The position numbers and the translations under genes were made by a program. The notes under the pieces are model-generated. The model ran no database searches and was not told the DNA's origin. It worked only from the letters and a program-made list of their open reading frames with translations. Shown in pieces: positions 7,159 to 14,851 of a stretch of 20,441 nucleotides of DNA. The stretch spans positions 1-20,441 of IMG/VR virus record IMGVR_UViG_3300028376_000050, one strand, 5' to 3'. This stretch comes from a virus. Positions within the stretch are counted from its first letter, which is position 1, and each line of letters opens with the position of its first letter.

Positions 7159-8619
7159 TTGGACTTTTTTTATGATAAACAGATACGACGATATCTTACT
7201 CAAACAATTCGACTATTGAGTAACTTTTCGCATCAAGACGCAAACGGTAACCTCAAACAGGTTCCTGTAATGTACGGTGATCTAACACGACAGGTTGCAA
7301 ACATTATTAGAGATAATTCTGAGAATAAAATCCCCAGTGCACCGAGGATGGCTGTTTACATTACTGGTCTCGAACAGGACAGGACACGAACTGCTGACCA
7401 ATCATTAGTTAGCAAAGTGAACGTTAGAGAACGAGCTTATGACGACCTTAATAACGAATATCTAAACACACAAGGGCAGAACTATACAGTTGAGCGTCTA
7501 ATGCCTAGTCCGTATACTCTACGAATTAGTGCAGACATTTGGGCTTCTAATACTGACCAGAAGTTGCAAATTCTTGAACAGATCTTAGCATTGTTTAATC
7601 CAAGTTTTGAAATTCAAACAACAGATAATTACATTGACTGGACTAGTTTGACAGTTGTTAATCTTGAAGGTATTGTGTTTAGTTCAAAATCTATCCCGGT
7701 TGGCGTAGACAGCGAGATTGATGTTGCTCAGCTTACATTTAGTATTCCTATCTACTTGTCTAGCCCTGTTAAGGTCAAGAAGCTAGGTGTTGTACAAAAG
7801 ATTATCAACAGTATTTACGACGAAGCAAACGGTACTGTTGAACTAGGACTTAGTGGTCCGGAGTTAGCAGCGTGGGCAGACACTGCTCCACCTGTTAATA
7901 CTACCGGTAGCATACAAGATAACCTAGAAGGCAACGAAACTAACACCACTGCTAACATTACTAGGAATAATAGGTCAGTGGTTACTACAACCTGGCAGGA
8001 CTACGGACTGTTTGTGAACGGCAACCAAGCCCAAATTGTTGACGGCCAAAGCGTTGGAACAATTAATTGGCAGGCATTATTTCAAGCATATCCAGGACGG
8101 TACCAAGCAGGCTCAAGCAGAATCTTTTTACAGTCGTCTGAAACTAACAACTACATTGTAGGTACAATTGCGTTAGATGATATGGACTCGACTATTGTTA
8201 ATATTACTTGGGACGGTGATACAATTCCTGAAGATACTATTATCCAAGGAAGAACGAACTTAGATTACATTATTGATCCAACTAGGTTCAACCCATCAAG
8301 TGTCAAGACGCCAGGTGCACGACTATTGCTTTTAGCTGACATTGGTAATACAGATAATGTCGACGGTGCAGATGCTTGGAAAAATCAAGACGGTACTGAC
8401 TTTGTTGCTAGTGAAAATGATATAGTTGAATGGAACTTAAATTCTAACTCAAGTCTTTATGAATGGCGTATCGTGTTTGATGCCAGCGAAGAGACTAATG
8501 TTGTTTACACTTCGAATCTAAACACAGGGTATCAATACAAGTGGACAGGCGATTACTGGATCAAGAGTTGGGAAGGCGAATATTCAAGTAGTGCTTGGAG
8601 CTTAGACCTTCTAAGCTAA
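7159..8619 (+). CDS. 15: Proximal tail sheath stabiliser gp15
   Basis: Tail completion protein that caps the proximal end of sheath and tube and binds the neck. Residues 1-220 match the T4-like gp15 family: FYDKQIRRYLTQTIR at the start, NIRERAY-type VNVRERAYDD near 88, YTVERLMPSPYTL near 109, IWASNTDQKLQILEQIL near 127, and LGVVQKIINSIYDE near 209. Residues 221-486 are a beta-rich extension as seen in marine relatives, with W/Y-rich repeats at the end. Translation starts at TTG (7159): no ATG or GTG precedes the conserved DFFYDKQIRRY, and AGAGG lies eight bases upstream. Expressed with gp14. Confidence 0.93.
   Translation: MDFFYDKQIRRYLTQTIRLLSNFSHQDANGNLKQVPVMYGDLTRQVANIIRDNSENKIPSAPRMAVYITGLEQDRTRTADQSLVSKVNVRERAYDDLNNEYLNTQGQNYTVERLMPSPYTLRISADIWASNTDQKLQILEQILALFNPSFEIQTTDNYIDWTSLTVVNLEGIVFSSKSIPVGVDSEIDVAQLTFSIPIYLSSPVKVKKLGVVQKIINSIYDEANGTVELGLSGPELAAWADTAPPVNTTGSIQDNLEGNETNTTANITRNNRSVVTTTWQDYGLFVNGNQAQIVDGQSVGTINWQALFQAYPGRYQAGSSRIFLQSSETNNYIVGTIALDDMDSTIVNITWDGDTIPEDTIIQGRTNLDYIIDPTRFNPSSVKTPGARLLLLADIGNTDNVDGADAWKNQDGTDFVASENDIVEWNLNSNSSLYEWRIVFDASEETNVVYTSNLNTGYQYKWTGDYWIKSWEGEYSSSAWSLDLLS
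8597..8617 (+). promoter_or_regulatory. Hairpin between a distant GGAG and the Nudix start codon
   Basis: GGAG occupies 8597-8600. Immediately after it, CTTAGA (8601-8606) can pair with TCTAAG (8610-8615) over a 3-base loop. The stem can extend to 8599/8617. No Shine-Dalgarno sequence lies between the hairpin and the ATG at 8628. Folding out the hairpin would bring GGAG to about 12 bases from the ATG. No T-tract follows, so it is not a terminator. Confidence 0.5.
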
Positions 8620-8627
8620 CTATTAGT

Positions 8628-9089
8628 ATGGACCAAATAGTTTGCAGTGGTGCACTGTTTTATGCACTAGACACACATAGATTCCTATTCATTCACCGGA
8701 CCCAAGGTCGTCACAAAGATCACTGGGGGCTAGTTGGTGGCACTACTGAAGGAATCGAAACTCCTTGGGAAGGTCTACAGAGAGAAATACAGGAAGAAAT
8801 AGGCAAAGTTGAGATTTTAAAGACAATGCCGCTTGAAAGTTTTGTCTCTAACGATCAGCATTTTCACTTTCACACTTATCTAACTTTGGTTACTGAAGAG
8901 TTTATTCCTAAGCTAAATCACGAACACAATGGATACGCTTGGGTCAGCTTTGGCAAGTGGCCAAAGCCTGTTCATCATGGATTGCGTAATACTTTACAAA
9001 ATAAGACAATTCAAAGTAAACTTCAAACTGTCTTACAAGTTATTGACTGGATGGATCTCAGTTCCAAAACGGGTCAAACTGATAGCTAA
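8628..9089 (+). CDS. Nudix hydrolase
   Basis: 153-aa Nudix-fold pyrophosphohydrolase. The Nudix box spans residues 38-60 as Gx5Ex7REIQEEIG, with all acidic metal ligands present. The last box position, usually hydrophobic, is Lys followed by Val. Such enzymes cleave nucleoside diphosphate-X compounds. In phages, proposed roles are (d)NTP sanitation, alarmone or dinucleotide turnover, and mRNA decapping. The specificity here is unknown. The start is taken as the ATG after the gp15 stop. A longer frame from TTG at 8595 would overlap gp15 and the hairpin. The 3' end overlaps the convergent PagL-like gene by 32 bases. Confidence 0.9.
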   Translation: MDQIVCSGALFYALDTHRFLFIHRTQGRHKDHWGLVGGTTEGIETPWEGLQREIQEEIGKVEILKTMPLESFVSNDQHFHFHTYLTLVTEEFIPKLNHEHNGYAWVSFGKWPKPVHHGLRNTLQNKTIQSKLQTVLQVIDWMDLSSKTGQTDS

Positions 9090-9555
9090 CAGTAACATAG
9101 TCTATGCCTGTGTTAACTTCGTGAATACTTGCAGAACTATGATGTGACCATTCAAGACGCCAAACTTTATTGAAGTCGACTCCTAGACCTAATCGAAAGT
9201 TTGTCGGACCAACTAGATTACTTCCGCTATTAGCACTTACGCCTAAACGAAAATACGGTTCTACTCCTTTGTAGCCCCATAATGGTTCTGTAACGTAAGA
9301 CACAGAATAGATCTCCAAGTTATCTTCTTGTACACCATTTTTAGTATCACCTTGCTTCATAATCAGAGCCTGAACTTCCCAATTGTTATACACAAAGCCA
9401 ACTTCGCCTACTCTTAGTGTAGAATTTATTAGTGTTGAGCCTAGACCAATATTAAACATTCCGTGATCGTCTGCATTTGATTTAGCAGAATAACCTGCTG
9501 CTAAAAGCAAGATTACAAATAAGATAACTCCTGCTACTGTTTTGTTAAATTTCAT
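9058..9555 (-). CDS. PagL-like lipid A 3-O-deacylase / outer-membrane beta-barrel
   Basis: 165 aa with a clear signal peptide: a basic start MKFNKT, a hydrophobic core to about residue 20, and a likely cleavage near SNA-DD (about 28). The mature part has alternating beta strands and ends in aromatic YQFDPFWN, as outer-membrane barrels do. The stretch HHSSASIHEVNTGIDYVTV (138-156) fits the active-site region of PagL-type acyloxyacyl hydrolases: HxS as H138/S140, then NxG, with an acidic residue (D152) where the family has Glu. PagL removes the 3-linked acyl chain of lipid A. The ATG has AAGGTGA upstream, overlapping the stop of the fibre gene, so the two are probably co-expressed late. Enzyme activity is inferred; a plain barrel porin or adhesin is the alternative. 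Confidence 0.72.
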   Translation of the reverse strand: MKFNKTVAGVILFVILLLAAGYSAKSNADDHGMFNIGLGSTLINSTLRVGEVGFVYNNWEVQALIMKQGDTKNGVQEDNLEIYSVSYVTEPLWGYKGVEPYFRLGVSANSGSNLVGPTNFRLGLGVDFNKVWRLEWSHHSSASIHEVNTGIDYVTVSYQFDPFWN

Positions 9556-9563
9556 ACGTCACC

Positions 9564-12416
9564 TTATAAGTTCGCTATACGAGTCTGGAAGTCTGTGAAG
9601 TCTGCAGAAGCTGCTGTTACGTCTTTAAGAGTTTGAAGACTTACGTAGCCTGGTATAGTATTGTTGATACCATCTACAAGAATTGTACTATCGTCGCCAA
9701 ATACCGATCCTGACATCTCACCTTCCAATGTGCCTACTACATTACCTTGCACATTACCAAAGAACGTGCCTGTGGCCGTAATGTCGCCTGCTGTGATAGC
9801 ATTAGTTGTTGTACTGCCGTTGCCGGTAACGTAATCAAGAGTAAAGTCAGTTGCTGCCTGCGTGCCTACTGTTGCTGCGTTGCCGCCGTCAACAGAAACA
9901 GTTAGTGTAGCATTGCCTAGATCTGTAAACGTTGCAGAACCAGTTGCGTCACCGTCTAAGGTCAGCGTCGGGTCACTTGCTGCTGTTGTTGCAATGTCAA
10001 CGTTGCCTGTACCGTCTACTGACACGCTACCAGTAACTGCTCCAGAGACGCTAATAGTTCTTGCTGTAGCCCACGCCGCTGCTGTGTCTGCATTACCTGT
10101 TAGTGCACCAACAAACGTAGTTGCTTCAACGTTTTTGTCGAATACAAAACGGTCGGTTGCAGAAGCGTATGCCAGTGTAGCTGTGCCATCTGTGCCTAAG
10201 TCTACAACAATACCTGCACCATTAGCTGCCGTTGCGTCTGCTACGCCGTCTGCAAGAATAAGTGTGGTTGACGTTGTAGTCAGCGAAGCCGAGTTAATGT
10301 TTGTGTTACCGTTAACAGTTAGATCGCCTGTGATGGTTGCATTGCCACCTACGTAAAGGTTCTGTGCAATACCTGCACCGCCGTCAGTAATGATTGCACC
10401 TGTGTCTACAGAAGTTGACTGAGTTGTGTCGGTTTGAGTAATTACACCAGTTACGTCAACAAGCCCACCTACGTAAAGGTTCTGTGCAATACCTGCACCG
10501 CCGTCAGTAATGATTGCACCTGTGTCTACAGAAGTTGACTGAGTTGTGTCGGTTTGAGTAATTACACCAGTTACGTCTAGTGTACCGGCTAGATTTAGTG
10601 AAGTACTCCAAGCTGGCGCGGAGCCATTACTTGTTAGTACTGTATTTGCTGCGCCTATAGTCAGTGGCCCTAAGCTGTCTGCTCCGTTGCCAATCAGAAT
10701 GTCACCTTGGGTGGCTGTATCAAGACCAGTACCGCCGCTGGTCACTGGAAGTGCAGACGTTAACGACATTGTGTCTGATGTTACGTCACTAGCAACTACG
10801 TTACCTCTAAATGTAGTAGCTTGAATGTCACCTTGTGTGCCTGATGCTACTTCTGTTGTAATCGTTGCATCAGGTACAAATGTGAAGTAACCGGTTGAAT
10901 CATCAAAGCCAAAGAAGCCGTTCTTTGCAGTAGATCCGTCGTGCCATTTAAAGTTTATACCACGGTCTTGATTGTCATCGCCAGTTGGTGCTGAACCACT
11001 GTTTCCTGTACCAATTGATACAATTCTGTCAGTTGTGTTAACTGGCCCGTTAAAAACAGTATTGCTGCCGTTAATAACACTAAAGTTGCCGTCTACAATT
11101 ATACCGCCTTCGAACGTGCCGCCTGTGCTTTTTGCAACAACATCACCAACTCTAAAGACACCTAACACTATAACATTAACATCAGTATCAAAGTCTACAG
11201 GATCAACTAGTGTTAATGAAGTAGCGTCAGTGGTATACTCTTCACCTTCTTCAAGAACAATACCATTTCTGATTACAATTTCTGTGCCGCCTGAAACGGT
11301 ACTAAATGTATTACCATTGTCGTCAATGCCTGAGAATACTTGCTGTCCTGAATCAGCAGTAAACTGATATCTAACCAGTGCACTTCCTAAAGGCAGAACT
11401 GCCCAGTCGTCAATGCCCGGCGTTGCGTTATATACTTCGTAGCTGTTGTTTGTAGTGTTCCAGCGAATAGCACCTGTTGTATCTGCTGGTCTTTCTGCGG
11501 AAGTACCAATCGGAAGTACCAACGACTTGTTTGTGTTCATAACAACGTTGCCAGTACCCGTTGGGGTAATGCTAATACTAGTGTTGGCTATTGTAGTAGT
11601 AATATCGTTAGATGACAATAGTAAGTCGCCCAAGTATCCGTTGTCTGAATAAGCATTAAGCCAAGTCTGCGACGATGTACCAAGGTCGTATGTTCCGGTT
11701 GAGTTCGGAACAAGATTTGATTCAAATTCTGCACCAATTGTGATACCGTCTGTGGTTTCGTCACCAATTGTAATATTACCATCGACTCTTAGGTTACCGG
11801 TAACGATAAGATTCTTAATATTACCAGTTGTACCAATCTGCGTAGCACTATTGGTTATAACTGAACCGCTTGTTCCTGCTTGTAATTCTAAATTTTGACC
11901 GGCCAAGGTAGACTCTATCAGTCCTGAGCCTGCTGTTATAGCTGGATCGCCGTTAATTGATATTGTACCGTATGATAGTTTTGTATTTGTGTTTGCTGCG
12001 TCGTTGATTGTCAGCCTGCCGTTAATGATAACACTGCTATCAGTATTAGTATCGATAAGAATATCGGAACCATCTGCGGCTGTAGTTGTAGTAACTTGGT
12101 TCTGGGTGAAAAGTAAATCGTTAGCTTCGACACCTGCTGCGGCATCAAAACCAGTTAGCCTAAGGTTACCAGATAGTACTGTAATGTCGTTTCCGTTAAT
12201 GTCAACATTGTCTACAGTTGCTTGATCTGCTAATAGTAAAGTTGTTTGAGTGGTGCCGGTAACATCTAGGTCAACGCCTGGTGTTCCGTTGTTTACGCCT
12301 ATGCGGCTATTGGTAACATCAAAGTACAGGAGATCTGTTTCTACTGCTATGTCTATTCCATTTCTTACTAGGTTCGCCTTGAGTAGCGGACCCGATATAC
12401 GACCTGTTGCAGCCAT
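9564..12416 (-). CDS. Large fibre-like virion structural protein
   Basis: 950 aa, rich in Gly, Thr, Asp and Val, with no predicted membrane segment. It is built from modules seen in phage fibres: LPIGTSAERP with RWNTTNNSYEVY (about 300-329), a linker similar to one in the 187-aa gene, NGFFGFDDSTGYFTFVPDA (499-517), LPVTSGGTGLD (556-566), two identical 40-residue units (about 614-693) containing GGAGIAQNLYVGG, ATARTISVSGAVTGSVSVDG (783-802), and a C-terminal GSVFGDDSTILVDG. T4-like marine phages carry long proteins of this kind as tail-fibre or baseplate-associated parts. The precise location on the virion is unknown. GGAGAG precedes the ATG, and a leader with a late promoter lies upstream. 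Confidence 0.8.
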   Translation of the reverse strand: MAATGRISGPLLKANLVRNGIDIAVETDLLYFDVTNSRIGVNNGTPGVDLDVTGTTQTTLLLADQATVDNVDINGNDITVLSGNLRLTGFDAAAGVEANDLLFTQNQVTTTTAADGSDILIDTNTDSSVIINGRLTINDAANTNTKLSYGTISINGDPAITAGSGLIESTLAGQNLELQAGTSGSVITNSATQIGTTGNIKNLIVTGNLRVDGNITIGDETTDGITIGAEFESNLVPNSTGTYDLGTSSQTWLNAYSDNGYLGDLLLSSNDITTTIANTSISITPTGTGNVVMNTNKSLVLPIGTSAERPADTTGAIRWNTTNNSYEVYNATPGIDDWAVLPLGSALVRYQFTADSGQQVFSGIDDNGNTFSTVSGGTEIVIRNGIVLEEGEEYTTDATSLTLVDPVDFDTDVNVIVLGVFRVGDVVAKSTGGTFEGGIIVDGNFSVINGSNTVFNGPVNTTDRIVSIGTGNSGSAPTGDDNQDRGINFKWHDGSTAKNGFFGFDDSTGYFTFVPDATITTEVASGTQGDIQATTFRGNVVASDVTSDTMSLTSALPVTSGGTGLDTATQGDILIGNGADSLGPLTIGAANTVLTSNGSAPAWSTSLNLAGTLDVTGVITQTDTTQSTSVDTGAIITDGGAGIAQNLYVGGLVDVTGVITQTDTTQSTSVDTGAIITDGGAGIAQNLYVGGNATITGDLTVNGNTNINSASLTTTSTTLILADGVADATAANGAGIVVDLGTDGTATLAYASATDRFVFDKNVEATTFVGALTGNADTAAAWATARTISVSGAVTGSVSVDGTGNVDIATTAASDPTLTLDGDATGSATFTDLGNATLTVSVDGGNAATVGTQAATDFTLDYVTGNGSTTTNAITAGDITATGTFFGNVQGNVVGTLEGEMSGSVFGDDSTILVDGINNTIPGYVSLQTLKDVTAASADFTDFQTRIANL
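10345..10577. repeat. Perfect 113-bp tandem repeat, period 120
   Basis: Positions 10345-10457 and 10465-10577 are identical over 113 bases, separated by 7 different bases. The period of 120 keeps the frame and encodes two copies of a 40-residue module in the fibre-like protein. Confidence 0.95.
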
Positions 12417-12510
12417 TATCTCTCCTTATACGGGGATCCTGTCCCTCTAACCACATTACCTCGCGGGTTAACCACGGTTTGTTCCTGCAAAGTTCCTCTT
12501 TGCATCAGTA
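12417..12510 (-). promoter_or_regulatory. Long 5' leader of the fibre-like gene
   Basis: 94 bases lie between the late promoter and the ATG. A perfect hairpin TGCAAAG / CTTTGCA (12486-12504, 5-base loop) sits near the 5' end, and a smaller GGGA / TCCC stem lies closer to the ribosome site. It may stabilise the mRNA or tune translation. No known riboswitch was recognised. Confidence 0.45.
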
Positions 12511-12519
12511 GTATTTATC
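12511..12519 (-). promoter_or_regulatory. T4-type late promoter for the fibre-like and PagL-like genes
   Basis: The minus strand reads GATAAATAC. It lies just after the terminator of the preceding gene and about 95 bases before the next ATG. Confidence 0.72.
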
Positions 12520-12527
12520 GTTGCACA

Positions 12528-12554
12528 AATAAAAAGCTGCTTGGGTAGCAGCTT
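12528..12554 (-). terminator. Intrinsic terminator of the 187-aa structural gene
   Basis: Minus strand: AAGCTGCT, a loop of five, then AGCAGCTT followed by TTTATTT. The 8-bp stem begins inside the stop codon of the upstream gene, so coding and terminator overlap. Confidence 0.85.
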
Positions 12555-13116
12555 ATTTGTCAAAGTTATGAATTGCAACAACAGGCCTGTCGGCGTCTGG
12601 GGGTGATTCAAACACAATATATGATCCGTCTGCATACGGAGCATTTGGTCCTGCAAGACTTCCACTTGTACTTGTTTGAAGAGTGTAGTTTTGTATTTCT
12701 ACAGTTAAGTCATCAAGTAACGGTCCTGGAATTTGGAACACGTTTTCTACATAAACCATAACGTTCTGAGCTGCCAGCGGTACCGGAAAGTCTGTGTCTC
12801 CTGAATCTAACGGTCCAAACACAGTTTCTGTAGCGTCACCGTCAGCAAGATACTGCACTACAATACCTGGGTCTTGATTAGGCTCTTTGAAGCGTATCTC
12901 TCTCCAGTCACCGTTTTGATATACTTCAAACTGATTGTCGTCGGTATTGTATCTTAGATGACCGTTGTTTGCTGTAGCCGGGCGCTCAGCTAATGTACCT
13001 TTAGGCACTAGCAATACATTATTGCTGTCAAGAATTACTTGATCATCAACATCGTACTTTACGCCGTTGCCTCTAATGCTTCTTAAGTTTGTGTTCTGTG
13101 CTTTTATTAGCCTCAT
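12553..13116 (-). CDS. Virion structural protein with AERP module
   Basis: 187 aa. Residues 38-72 hold the module VPKGTLAERPATANNGHLRYN followed by FEVY and W, closely resembling residues 300-339 of the large fibre-like protein. The following domain (VQYLADGDATETVFGP, then VMVYVENVFQI) also resembles what follows the module there. Such AERP units are widespread in phage fibre, baseplate and collar proteins. Its ATG shares a base with the stop of the previous gene (TAATG), pointing to coupled translation. The function is structural by family; the position on the particle is unknown. Confidence 0.75.
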   Translation of the reverse strand: MRLIKAQNTNLRSIRGNGVKYDVDDQVILDSNNVLLVPKGTLAERPATANNGHLRYNTDDNQFEVYQNGDWREIRFKEPNQDPGIVVQYLADGDATETVFGPLDSGDTDFPVPLAAQNVMVYVENVFQIPGPLLDDLTVEIQNYTLQTSTSGSLAGPNAPYADGSYIVFESPPDADRPVVAIHNFDK

Positions 13117-13601
13117 TAGACCTCCAAGTAACTCACTGTTGCTACTAGGTTTTCAGCGCCTGTTGAGTAGCCGTCAATTACGATTCTGTCAAACTCGCCT
13201 AGGATAATCTTTTCCGAATCAAAAGTAAAAGTTTCACCTGCCGGAAGTGATAGTTTTCTAACTACGACGGTTGTACCAAAACTTGCGGTGCTACCGTCCG
13301 GAACTATGTACATATCAAACTCTTCTGCCGGGTCTGCTCCGTCAGGATCAGCACTGTTACATATCATAATTGTTGTTACAGCCCACGCTTTATTGTCTGG
13401 TACTGATAACAAGGTGTGTCTGTAAGACGTCGATGCGCTTGGTACTACTGCATATTGCGCATCAACAAGCTGCCCGTTTTCATTAATAAATTCGCCACCG
13501 CCATTAACTAAAAACCCGTCGCCGTCAGTTGACCACCCCGCATTGGATATGTCAGTTGGCGTAAGGGCCCTGTCGATAATTGCTACGTTTCTTATTGCCA
13601 T
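13116..13601 (-). CDS. Small beta-rich virion structural protein
   Basis: 161 aa, beginning MAIRNVAIIDRALTPTDIS. It is rich in beta-prone and acidic residues, with no membrane segment or catalytic motif. Notable parts are LLSVPDNKAWAVTTIMICN (about 64-82) and a C-terminal jelly-roll-like run ending in ATVSYLEV. The pattern fits a small decoration, fibre-associated or head-fibre protein. AGGA precedes the ATG by eight bases. It is coupled to the next gene by a TAATG overlap. It is not assigned to a named family. Confidence 0.65.
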   Translation of the reverse strand: MAIRNVAIIDRALTPTDISNAGWSTDGDGFLVNGGGEFINENGQLVDAQYAVVPSASTSYRHTLLSVPDNKAWAVTTIMICNSADPDGADPAEEFDMYIVPDGSTASFGTTVVVRKLSLPAGETFTFDSEKIILGEFDRIVIDGYSTGAENLVATVSYLEV

Positions 13602-13613
13602 TATATATTCCTA

Positions 13614-14813
13614 TTAAAAGATCATGCTATACAAGATTGCTTTATTTTTACTTATGATTTCGTCTCTGTTTGACGGCTTAGTCACGGTTGGCGTTCCGTT
13701 TATGTCTTCTTCTACTTCCTGGTTAACGAAGTATATACCTGTTCCGCCGGTTCCTTCGATCTTAGAATACAGCTTAGTTCCTACCGGAGGAGTTGCTGGG
13801 TCGATAACTGCGTCTCCCGGACCAGCCAAGCCGTTAAGATGCTGCGATGTCGGAGTTAATACTAAACTATCATCTATCTCCACACTTCCGTACCTATCGC
13901 CGACCAATACTAAACTTTGATCTTCAATAGTTGATCTAATAGCGTTACCTTCTATAACAACATCAAAAAATCTAGTAGTTGTGTCTCTAAATGTAGAAGT
14001 TATAACGCCGTCTATGCCAACAGTTGCAGTACTTACACCTGCTACGTTTCCAGGACTATCAGTAACTTCAACAAACGTTTCAGTAGCACCAAATGTTCCA
14101 TCTTGAATTCTCGGTTGACGTGTTTGTGTTAACTGAAATTGAATTCTGTCATTAATAAACTTTCTGTTAGGAATGTCGTCGTCGGTTATAATAGAAGGAA
14201 GGCCTAATGCTCCTGCTTCGGAGCCAAATGCTGCTGCGCGAAGTCTAAGTCTTTCTGCATAGTCTTCAGTTCCGGATACAGTAAGTACGCCCGGGTTCTT
14301 AGTACCGTCTGCTTGTACACCAAGTAAGTTTAAGTCTGTACCAGGTGTAGTAATACTAACAGCTTGAATACCAAGTAAAGAGTTTGTTCCACCTTCAACT
14401 CTTGGCACCCAAGCGCCTTTAATAACGTTTATGTCTACTGGGTCGTAGCTTGATGTTTGTGGATCAACATAAGAAATACTACCGTCGTAAACCCATCTTG
14501 CAGTCGGTTGTCCAGCGCCCCGGTTTACTTCGATACCTGATATAATATCTTCAGGTACTAATGATGGTAATACAGGCGGTGTGCCTGGATCGGCATCGTC
14601 GTCTATTAACTCAGGACGGTTTAGCTGAATAATGTTATCGTCTATTACTAGATCGTTAGTAAACACAGAAGTTGTTGCACCTCTAATTTCTAAGTCACCT
14701 GTGACAATAACTTTGCCCGGCTGGCTAGGAACACCGGTGTCTAATACTATGTTGCCGCCGTTGCCTATTTTTAGCGTATAGTCGCCTGATTCTACGTTTA
14801 CATACTTTGCCAT
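13614..14813 (-). CDS. Virion structural protein of T4-like marine phages
   Basis: 399 aa. The N-terminus MAKYVNVESGDYTLKIGNGG leads into GKVIVTGDLEIRGATTSVFTN and DLVIDDNIIQLN. This is the same 'time-reference' beta pattern as GDLTVNGNTNINSASLTTT in the large fibre-like protein. The C-terminus NRDEIISKNKAILYSMIF ends like other marine T4-like structural proteins. It is probably a fibre- or baseplate-attached component. AGGA lies eight bases before the ATG. An intrinsic terminator lies just upstream and no late promoter is visible, so it probably depends on read-through. Confidence 0.72.
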   Translation of the reverse strand: MAKYVNVESGDYTLKIGNGGNIVLDTGVPSQPGKVIVTGDLEIRGATTSVFTNDLVIDDNIIQLNRPELIDDDADPGTPPVLPSLVPEDIISGIEVNRGAGQPTARWVYDGSISYVDPQTSSYDPVDINVIKGAWVPRVEGGTNSLLGIQAVSITTPGTDLNLLGVQADGTKNPGVLTVSGTEDYAERLRLRAAAFGSEAGALGLPSIITDDDIPNRKFINDRIQFQLTQTRQPRIQDGTFGATETFVEVTDSPGNVAGVSTATVGIDGVITSTFRDTTTRFFDVVIEGNAIRSTIEDQSLVLVGDRYGSVEIDDSLVLTPTSQHLNGLAGPGDAVIDPATPPVGTKLYSKIEGTGGTGIYFVNQEVEEDINGTPTVTKPSNRDEIISKNKAILYSMIF

Positions 14814-14825
14814 TTAATAATTCCT

Positions 14826-14848
14826 AAAAAATGGGGACGAATCCCCAT
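14826..14848 (-). terminator. Intrinsic terminator of the 128-aa structural gene
   Basis: Minus strand: ATGGGG, a 6-base loop, CCCCAT, then a run of T. It lies three bases past the stop codon. Because no promoter follows before the next gene, it may act as a partial (attenuating) terminator. Confidence 0.85.
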
Positions 14849-14851
14849 AGA

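Noticed and set aside
9862-10356. Plus-strand open frame of about 164 codons opposite the fibre-like gene
   Set aside because: Pro/Val/Ala-rich antisense shadow of the GNTVD-rich fibre sequence; no start signal or family features. The same holds for frames at 10972-11367 and 13624-13920.
10345-10577. CRISPR-like array
   Set aside because: Only two long identical units with a 7-base spacer, entirely in frame within a coding region.
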